A DNA stretch of 6,410 nt from Candidatus Zixiibacteriota bacterium. Lineage in GTDB: Bacteria; Zixibacteria; MSB-5A5; GN15; JAAZOE01. Under the pieces are notes generated by a model. The model ran no database searches. It was not told the origin of the DNA and was given only the letters and a program-made list of their open reading frames with translations. The position numbers were made by a program, and so were the translations under genes. Location of the stretch: NCBI GenBank assembly GCA_028700875.1, contig JAQVRW010000182.1, forward strand, positions 1 to 6,410, given 5' to 3'. Numbering within the stretch: the first letter of the stretch is position 1; the number at the start of each line of letters is the position of its first letter. Below are positions 1-4,232 of the stretch, piece after piece.

Positions 1-1
1 G

Positions 2-112
2 TATCATCCGTTCAACGGGCCGGGAGAACTTATCTACGCACCAGGCTCATGGGCCTCAGGTCAGGAACAGTTTCATCCCGGTCCGTTGGAATATACTGAC
101 CGCCCGGATTAA
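2..112 (+). CDS. C-terminal end of an unidentified protein (partial, 5' end outside the window)
   Basis: Reading from base 2, the plus strand is open for 36 codons and stops with TAA at 110-112. The peptide contains ELIYAPGSWASGQEQF and ends in LEYTDRPD. Its composition (Gly, Pro, aromatic and acidic residues) looks protein-like, whereas the two other plus frames read as Arg/Ser/Thr-rich shadows. A palindrome cluster begins 10 bases after the stop, which is where REP-like elements usually sit. I do not recognise the family and assign no function. It could be a chance open frame, because only 111 bases can be judged. Confidence 0.4.
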   Translation, partial: YHPFNGPGELIYAPGSWASGQEQFHPGPLEYTDRPD

Positions 113-121
113 ACATACAAG

Positions 122-190
122 GTCAGGCGCCCCGTGCTCCTGACTCCCCATCCCCTGAGGGGATGGGATACCCCAGCCTTTAGGCTGGGG
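122..190. repeat. Cluster of three palindromes, REP/MITE-like
   Basis: Three inverted repeats lie end to end. The first has arms GTCAGG (122-127) and CCTGAC (139-144). The second has 9-bp arms CCCATCCCC (147-155) and GGGGATGGG (159-167) with a 3-nt loop. The third has 9-bp arms CCCCAGCCT (171-179) and AGGCTGGGG (182-190) with a 2-nt loop. Perfect arms packed this tightly in an intergenic space are typical of interspersed palindromic repeats. Such elements are often mobilised in trans by REP-associated or IS200/IS605-type tyrosine transposases; that origin is inference, and no transposase gene is present here. The last stem has no U-tract, so these are not standard terminators, although they could protect the 3' end of the upstream mRNA. 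Confidence 0.75.
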
Positions 191-206
191 AATCTGTTTT
201 GTGCGC

Positions 207-225
207 GGTCCGCCTGCGGCGGATC
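207..225. repeat. Fourth palindrome of the upstream cluster
   Basis: Arms TCCGCC (209-214) and GGCGGA (218-223) surround a 3-nt loop. The stem extends by a G-T wobble and one G-C pair to 207-225. It lies 16 bases after the preceding palindrome and about 20 bases upstream of the candidate TATAAT before the DinB-like gene. It may be part of the same element or an independent hairpin. Confidence 0.5.
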
Positions 226-271
226 CCCGTGCGCCGCGAGTAGGATATAATTCAGCGGAAGGAGAGATACC

Positions 272-748
272 ATGACCACCGAAGAAAGAAATCAATTGAT
301 AGCCAAAATCGCCGCCCTGCCGGCCGAACTCGAAGCCGCCGTCAAGGGGCTGAACGACTCGCAACTGGATACCCCCTATGGCCCCGGTAAATGGACGATC
401 CGCCAGGTGGTGCATCACCTGGCCGATGCCCATATCACTGCCTTCTGCCGGTGCAAGCTGGTGTTGACCGAGGATCATCCGACGATCAAACCGTACAACC
501 AAAATCTCTGGGCGACTCTTCCTGACACGATTGCCGCGCCGATTGATCCATCGCTTCAGATTGTCCGCGGCGTGCATGATCGTTGGAGTCGGTTGTTGAA
601 AAGCATCCCGGAGACCGCCTGGAGCCGGCTGGGGCATCATATTATCCGGGGCGACGTGACGCTGGAGTCGTTGTTAGGGATCTATGCTGAACATGGCGAG
701 AAACACGTGGGAACCATCACCTCCCTGCGCCGCGCCAAAGGGTGGTGA
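272..748 (+). CDS. DinB/YfiT-family metal-dependent thiol transferase or hydrolase
   Basis: This 158-residue protein matches the YfiT/BstA branch of the DinB superfamily, four-helix-bundle enzymes that bind a divalent metal through three histidines. The recognisable blocks are DTPYGPGKWTIRQVVHHLADAH (residues 33-54), LTEDHPTIKPYN (65-76), HDRWSRLL (102-109) and the C-terminal GIYAEHGEKHVGTI (136-149). The likely metal ligands are one of His48/His49, plus His141 and His145. Characterised relatives include bacillithiol or mycothiol S-transferases and mycothiol-dependent isomerases; the substrate here cannot be read from sequence. The length is slightly short for the family (about 170). The ATG at 272 is chosen because GGAAGGAG (257-264) precedes it by 7 bases. 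A TATAAT at 246-251 has no -35 partner and is too close to be a convincing promoter. The gene converges on the alkD-like gene with a 78-bp gap. Confidence 0.9.
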   Translation: MTTEERNQLIAKIAALPAELEAAVKGLNDSQLDTPYGPGKWTIRQVVHHLADAHITAFCRCKLVLTEDHPTIKPYNQNLWATLPDTIAAPIDPSLQIVRGVHDRWSRLLKSIPETAWSRLGHHIIRGDVTLESLLGIYAEHGEKHVGTITSLRRAKGW

Positions 749-826
749 TGATTGATTGAGTTGCCCGTCCGGACAAGTTTGGACGAGCCACCCGGTGATG
801 TCAGATCAAGGCAATAGTCAGATGAC

Positions 827-1492
827 TTAGGGCTCGGCCCGCTTCATCGCGGCCGATTTCCATTCGGGGGGCATTTTCTCAATGGCATATCGCAAGGCGG
901 TGCGGGGCATGCGGTCTTTGCGGGCCATGACAAAATCGAACACTTCCTGCGGGAAATGATTGGCCGCCTCTTTCAACATCCAGCCATACCCCTTTTGCAC
1001 CATATCATCTCCGTCGGTCAGAAGCGCATCAGCGCGCGCCAGAGCTGATGCCAAATCCTGCTTCCGCCTGAGGCCGTAAATCAACGCCACCGCCGAAGCC
1101 CGCCTTACCCAGCGGTTGGATGATCCCGTCCAACGATCGGTGCGAGGGATAAGGTCAGGGAATTGAAACAGAAACGCTCCCAAAGCATGGACGCATAAAT
1201 CGTCGCACTTCCCCCAGTCGTCCACGTACGTCGCCAGCCACAATTCCAATCTGCGGAAATCGGTCTTGACGAATTGGGTTCTGATACGAAACAACCAGTC
1301 GAACGGAATAGCGGCGAACCCGGCGTCGAGAAGTTGCTCACAGGCGCGCAGGAGTTTGTGCTTCGGCAGGGTCTTCACCTGATGGTAATACTGCGCCGCC
1401 AGCATATGTATGTCGGGGGCGGTGACTTTCCCTTTTTCCCGCCGCAGCCGTTCATACTCGGCCCGAATCTGTTCGACTATCGCCGCCGTCAT
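827..1492 (-). CDS. AlkD-like DNA alkylation repair glycosylase (HEAT-like repeat)
   Basis: This 221-residue protein belongs to the DNA alkylation repair family (AlkC/AlkD). These helical-repeat glycosylases remove N3- and N7-alkylated purines without base flipping. Motifs in order are WGKCDDLCVHALG (93-105), SNRWVRRASAVALI (125-138), MVQKGYGWMLKEAA (164-177) and the closing MPRTALRYAIEKMP (195-208). Trp93 and Asp97 have the WxxxD spacing of the catalytic pair in Bacillus cereus AlkD (Trp109/Asp113). Arg130/131 and Trp171 fit its Arg148 and Trp187; this is motif matching, not an alignment. The ATG at complement 1492 is preceded by AGGAGA (complement 1501-1506). The frame stays open upstream to 2005, but that part is the shadow of marR in another frame and should not be annotated as an N-terminal extension. 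The gene starts 20 nt after the marR stop, so the two are probably co-transcribed. Confidence 0.9.
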   Translation of the reverse strand: MTAAIVEQIRAEYERLRREKGKVTAPDIHMLAAQYYHQVKTLPKHKLLRACEQLLDAGFAAIPFDWLFRIRTQFVKTDFRRLELWLATYVDDWGKCDDLCVHALGAFLFQFPDLIPRTDRWTGSSNRWVRRASAVALIYGLRRKQDLASALARADALLTDGDDMVQKGYGWMLKEAANHFPQEVFDFVMARKDRMPRTALRYAIEKMPPEWKSAAMKRAEP

Positions 1493-1512
1493 CGCGGTTC
1501 TCTCCTGCCGAT

Positions 1513-2001
1513 TCACCCGGAGGAAACATCTGCGGAGCCTCCCCGACGGGTCAGCAGACGCAACAGAAGCTCCTTTTCCTCGGGGCTGTAGATATCCCAA
1601 AACGCATGATACACCATTTCCTCGACCGCGTCCAGCTCCCGCACCACCTTTTTCCCCTCCACCGTCAGGCGCACCATCACCCGCCGCCGGTCGACCTTGT
1701 CGCGCAAACGGATAAGAAATCCCCGTCTTTCCAGGCGGTCGATCGTCCGGGTGGCGTTGGCGTGAGGAAAATCGCATTGGCCGGCGATAGTTTGCACGGT
1801 GACACCCAGTCCCGCGCTGTCGAGAATCTTCAGTACCGCCCATTGTTCCGGCGTCAGGGGACGGTCGCCTCGAAGGCTGGCGCCGCGAGGGGCGAAGGCC
1901 TGCGGGGTTTTCTCTTTCAGCGTCCGGCGAAGGACGGTCCGTCGTTCGGCCCACCGCGCGGCCAGGGCGCGATCGAGGCGGTTGTTGATGTTTTCTTTCA
2001 T
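1513..2001 (-). CDS. MarR-family winged-helix transcriptional regulator
   Basis: This 162-residue protein has the MarR layout. An N-terminal dimerisation helix (about 5-30) is followed by LTPEQWAVLKIL (49-60), then by a helix-turn-helix with the recognition helix ANATRTIDRLERRGFLIR (81-98). The beta-wing follows with DKVDRRRVMVRLTVEGKKV (101-119), including the conserved DxRxR-type turn, and C-terminal dimerisation helices complete the fold. MarR proteins are usually dimeric repressors of their own operon, released by small phenolic or electrophilic ligands or by cysteine oxidation. The only cysteine I see is Cys76, in the DNA-binding domain. Upstream of the ATG (complement 2001) there is no Shine-Dalgarno sequence, and the -10 box ends seven bases before the ATG, so the mRNA is probably leaderless. 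The gene heads a two-gene unit with the AlkD-like gene, which suggests control of alkylation or toxic-compound defence; that role is inferred. Confidence 0.92.
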   Translation of the reverse strand: MKENINNRLDRALAARWAERRTVLRRTLKEKTPQAFAPRGASLRGDRPLTPEQWAVLKILDSAGLGVTVQTIAGQCDFPHANATRTIDRLERRGFLIRLRDKVDRRRVMVRLTVEGKKVVRELDAVEEMVYHAFWDIYSPEEKELLLRLLTRRGGSADVSSG

Positions 2002-2007
2002 ACAAAA

Positions 2008-2036
2008 AATATATGTCTATACAATTAAATAGTCAA
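2008..2036 (-). promoter_or_regulatory. marR-alkD promoter, predicted leaderless
   Basis: On the minus strand, TTGACT (complement 2031-2036) and TATATT (complement 2008-2013) are separated by exactly 17 bases, a near-consensus housekeeping sigma promoter. Transcription would start six or seven bases below the -10 box, at about 2001-2002, which is at or one base from the A of the marR ATG. The absence of any Shine-Dalgarno sequence agrees with a leaderless transcript. Confidence 0.7.
2014..2023. promoter_or_regulatory. Candidate MarR operator in the marR promoter spacer
   Basis: TGTCTATACA is a palindrome with one mismatched pair. It fills part of the 17-bp spacer between the marR -35 and -10 boxes, where a bound dimer would block RNA polymerase. 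It differs by one base from the perfect palindrome TGTATATACA at 2193-2202. MarR operators are typically AT-rich palindromes in their own promoter; binding here is inferred. Confidence 0.45.
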
Positions 2037-2192
2037 ATCAAATATGATCCCCGCCCAGGCAGCCCGCGCGGGAAAGTCGCGACCGCCCCAAGTGATTATA
2101 TATCTGCGCATTAGGGGAATCCGTGAACGCCGCCGCCGCCGATTCGGTCAAAAACGGGCGCCATGATTACCGGCTCAAAAAGGCATAGTGCA
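2037..2192. other. Intergenic region between divergent marR and ino1
   Basis: The marR-ino1 divergent gap runs from 2002 to 2307. Besides the two promoters and operator candidates listed separately, the middle part (2037-2192) is mostly GC-rich, with a short run of GCC triplets near 2130-2141. I find no credible gene, RNA or hairpin in it. A 42-codon open frame from the ATG at 2163 runs through the ino1 promoter and is not supported. Confidence 0.5.
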
Positions 2193-2202
2193 TGTATATA
2201 CA
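2193..2202. promoter_or_regulatory. Perfect palindrome upstream of the ino1 promoter, candidate regulator site
   Basis: TGTATATACA is a perfect 10-bp palindrome 24 bases upstream of the ino1 -35 box. It matches the marR-spacer site at nine of ten bases. A partial related word, TATATGTC, occurs at 2262-2269, near the predicted ino1 start of transcription, and also at 2010-2017 in the marR promoter. This may be a site for the adjacent MarR protein. AT-rich promoter DNA makes chance matches possible. Confidence 0.4.
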
Positions 2203-2226
2203 GTCAATATTTGTCTGGTTTTTCGA

Positions 2227-2254
2227 TTGACAAGTATCGCCTTGGCTCTATATT
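2227..2254 (+). promoter_or_regulatory. ino1 promoter
   Basis: A consensus -35 box TTGACA (2227-2232) is followed after 16 bases by TATATT (2249-2254). Predicted transcription starts near 2261, giving a leader of about 47 nt that includes AAGGAG at 2297-2302. The promoter lies inside the longest possible ino1 reading frame, which argues against the upstream GTG at 2188 as the start. Confidence 0.7.
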
Positions 2255-2307
2255 CCCGCCGTATATGTCAGCCAACAGATGGTGTAGAATATAAACAAGG
2301 AGTTTCA

Positions 2308-3501
2308 ATGGGTAAGTTACGAGTGGCTATCATCGGGGTCGGCAACTGCGCCTCGTCGTTCGTGCAGGGCGTGCATTTCTACCGCAACGCCAAGGAAACG
2401 GATTTCGTCCCCGGTTTGATGCATGTCAACCTCGGCGGATATCACATCTCCGACATCGAGTTTTCAGCGGCCATCGATATCGACGCCAACAAAGTGGGCA
2501 AGGACCTGTCCGAGGCGATCTATACCTGGCCGAACAACACCTTCCGGTTCGCCGACGTCCCCAAGACGGGGATCATCGTCAAACGCGGCATGACTCACGA
2601 CGGCCTGGGCAAGTACCTCAGCAAGATCATCAAGAAAGCCCCCGGCGACACGGTCGACATCGTCAAGCTGCTCAAGGACACTAAAACCGACGTGGTCGTC
2701 AACTACCTGCCGGTCGGTTCGGAAGAAGCGACCAAGTGGTATGTCGAGCAGATTCTGCTGGCCGGCTGCGGTCTCGTCAATTGTATCCCGGTCTTCATCG
2801 GCCGCGAGCAGTACTGGCAGAAGCGGTTCGAGGAGAAGAATCTCCCGGTCATCGGCGATGACATCAAGTCGCAGGTGGGCGCCACCATCATCCACCGCGT
2901 CCTGACCCGCCTGTTCCGCGAAAGGGGCGTCAAGCTGGAACGGACCAGCCAGCTCAACATCGGCGGCAACACCGACTTCTTGAACATGCTCGAGCGGGAA
3001 CGGCTGGAATCCAAGAAGATCTCCAAGACCAACGCCGTCACCAGCCAGTTGGACTATGACCTGGGCGCCAAGAACGTCCATATCGGCCCGTCCGACTATG
3101 TCGAATGGCTGGACGACCGCAAGTGGGCGCATATCCGGATGGAAGGAACCACTTTCGGCAACGTGCCGTTGAACGTGGAACTGAAGCTGGAAGTCTGGGA
3201 CAGCCCCAACTCGGCCGGCGTGGTGATCGATGCCGTCCGCTGTTGCAAGCTGGGCCTGGACAACGGCCTCAAGGGAGCGCTGCTGGCTCCGTCCTCGTAC
3301 TTCATGAAGTCCCCGGCGGTGCAGTACACCGACAGCGAGGCGCGCGATGCAACCGAGGAATATATCGCCCGTTATGGCCAGAAGCGTCCGGGAACGAAGT
3401 CGACCACCAAGCTGGTGCTGAAAACCCCGGAAGCCAAAAAGGAAACCGCGGCTCCGAAGAAGACTACGGCCCGGCGCAAAAAAGTTGCTGAAATAGCCTG
3501 A
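2308..3501 (+). CDS. ino1: Inositol-3-phosphate (myo-inositol-1-phosphate) synthase
   Basis: Ino1 converts glucose-6-phosphate to 1L-myo-inositol-1-phosphate in the cytosol with NAD, the committed step towards inositol lipids and, in actinobacteria, mycothiol. The 397-residue protein shows the N-terminal Rossmann motif VAIIGVGNCASSF (6-18), the NAD-domain block VVVNYLPVGSE (129-139) and VNCIPVFI (157-164). The family signature GDDIKSQVGATI (183-194), NIGGNTDF (217-224), SKKISKTNAV (235-244) and WDSPNSAG (297-304) follow. This is the compact bacterial/archaeal form, as in mycobacterial Ino1 (about 367 residues), not the long eukaryotic form. The ATG at 2308 is chosen for AAGGAG five bases upstream and for the Rossmann motif directly after it. 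The frame is open back to a GTG at 2188, but that extension crosses the promoter. Residues 364-392 form a basic Lys/Ala/Pro/Thr-rich tail not needed for the fold. Confidence 0.95.
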   Translation: MGKLRVAIIGVGNCASSFVQGVHFYRNAKETDFVPGLMHVNLGGYHISDIEFSAAIDIDANKVGKDLSEAIYTWPNNTFRFADVPKTGIIVKRGMTHDGLGKYLSKIIKKAPGDTVDIVKLLKDTKTDVVVNYLPVGSEEATKWYVEQILLAGCGLVNCIPVFIGREQYWQKRFEEKNLPVIGDDIKSQVGATIIHRVLTRLFRERGVKLERTSQLNIGGNTDFLNMLERERLESKKISKTNAVTSQLDYDLGAKNVHIGPSDYVEWLDDRKWAHIRMEGTTFGNVPLNVELKLEVWDSPNSAGVVIDAVRCCKLGLDNGLKGALLAPSSYFMKSPAVQYTDSEARDATEEYIARYGQKRPGTKSTTKLVLKTPEAKKETAAPKKTTARRKKVAEIA

Positions 3502-3517
3502 TAGTTTTACTACCTTA

Positions 3518-3541
3518 CGGGCGGCCGAATATGGCCGCCCG
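3518..3541 (+). terminator. Hairpin downstream of ino1, no U-tract
   Basis: CGGGCGGCC (3518-3526) and GGCCGCCCG (3533-3541) form a perfect 9-bp stem with a 6-nt loop, 16 bases after the ino1 stop. No run of U follows, so alone it is not a standard intrinsic terminator. Its 3' arm is also complementary to the 5' arm of the next hairpin (7 bp, 3533-3539 with 3565-3571), so the two hairpins can exclude each other. Confidence 0.6.
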
Positions 3542-3564
3542 GCAGATATCGAAACATGCACGAG

Positions 3565-3590
3565 GGCGGCCCCGATGGGCCGCCTTTTAT
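3565..3590 (+). terminator. Intrinsic terminator between ino1 and tmk
   Basis: GGCGGCCC (3565-3572) and GGGCCGCC (3577-3584) form a perfect 8-bp GC-rich stem with a 4-nt loop, followed by TTTTATTATAT. This is a textbook rho-independent terminator on the plus strand. The tail runs directly into the tmk ATG at 3594, so the terminator occupies the place of the tmk leader and ribosome-binding site. Confidence 0.85.
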
Positions 3591-3593
3591 TAT

Positions 3594-4232
3594 ATGACGA
3601 AACGACACGGCATATTCATCACCTTCGAGGGAATCGACGGGTGCGGCAAGTCCACGCAGGCGGACCGGCTGGTCAAACGGCTCCGCCGCCTGGGCCACAA
3701 GCCCCTGTTCGTCCGCGAACCGGGCGGTACCGCCGTATCCGAGAAAATCCGCCGCATCCTCCTCGACCGTCGTCTGCAAATCACCCCGCTGGCGGAATTG
3801 TTGCTCTATGAAGCCGCGCGGGCGCATCTGGTCCAAACCGTGATATCGCCCGCCTTAACCTCCGGCCGGATCGTCGTCTGCGACCGATTCTTCGATTCCA
3901 CCACCGCCTATCAGGGGTATGGCCGTCGGTTGGATCTGCATCTGATCGATACGCTCAACCGGGCCGCCGCCGATGGCGTCGCGCCCGATCTGACCTTCAT
4001 CCTCGATGTCGATTACCGCACCTCGCTAACCCGTCGGGGGAAAATTCCCGACCGGCTGGAAAATGAAAATCGCGCCTTCTTCAACCGGGTGCGCCGGGGT
4101 TTTCTGTCTCTGGCCGAACACAAACGGGTGGTTCTCTTGAAGGGACGCGAGGATATCGATACGATGGCCGGCGACGTCTGGACGGCCGTCGAACCATTGA
4201 TCCGAAAAACAGGAACGCGCCGTGCCCGATAA
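3594..4232 (+). CDS. tmk: Thymidylate kinase (dTMP kinase)
   Basis: Tmk phosphorylates dTMP to dTDP with ATP, an essential step of dTTP synthesis in the cytosol. The 212-residue protein is full length and has the P-loop GIDGCGKST (13-21), the REPGG motif (41-45) and the substrate motif DRFFDSTTAYQGYGR (97-111, a variant of the usual DRY). The lid RRGKIPDRLENE (147-158) follows. Basic residues in the lid and none in the variable P-loop positions fit the E. coli-like type II enzymes. The ATG at 3594 gives the normal short N-terminus before FITFEG. The in-frame ATG at 3531 would place the terminator hairpin inside the coding region and adds 21 residues unlike the family. No Shine-Dalgarno sequence precedes 3594; the terminator tail is there instead. 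The 3' end overlaps the next gene by 11 bases, implying coupled expression. Confidence 0.95.
   Translation: MTKRHGIFITFEGIDGCGKSTQADRLVKRLRRLGHKPLFVREPGGTAVSEKIRRILLDRRLQITPLAELLLYEAARAHLVQTVISPALTSGRIVVCDRFFDSTTAYQGYGRRLDLHLIDTLNRAAADGVAPDLTFILDVDYRTSLTRRGKIPDRLENENRAFFNRVRRGFLSLAEHKRVVLLKGREDIDTMAGDVWTAVEPLIRKTGTRRAR

Noticed and set aside
246..251. Perfect TATAAT -10 box before the DinB-like gene
   Set aside because: No -35-like hexamer lies 16-18 bases upstream (that stretch is GC-rich), and the implied start of transcription would fall at the Shine-Dalgarno sequence. It may be real but is not supported.
763..788. Inverted repeat between the converging DinB-like and AlkD-like genes as a bidirectional terminator
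   Set aside because: The stem is only 5 bp (CGTCC/GGACG) plus two outer pairs across a mismatch, with a 10-nt loop and no U-tract on either strand.
2163..2291. 42-codon plus-strand frame starting at the ATG at 2163
   Set aside because: It spans the ino1 promoter, has no ribosome-binding site and resembles no protein.
2188..2307. GTG at 2188 as an N-terminal extension of Ino1
   Set aside because: The extension crosses the -35/-10 promoter, and the AAGGAG at 2297-2302 points to the ATG at 2308, which directly precedes the Rossmann motif.
2464..3561. Long minus-strand open frame opposite ino1
   Set aside because: It is the mirror of a well-supported conserved gene in GC-rich DNA and shows no recognisable domain.
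3531..3593. ATG at 3531 as the tmk start
   Set aside because: It would put the terminator in the coding region, has no Shine-Dalgarno sequence and adds residues unlike the family N-terminus.
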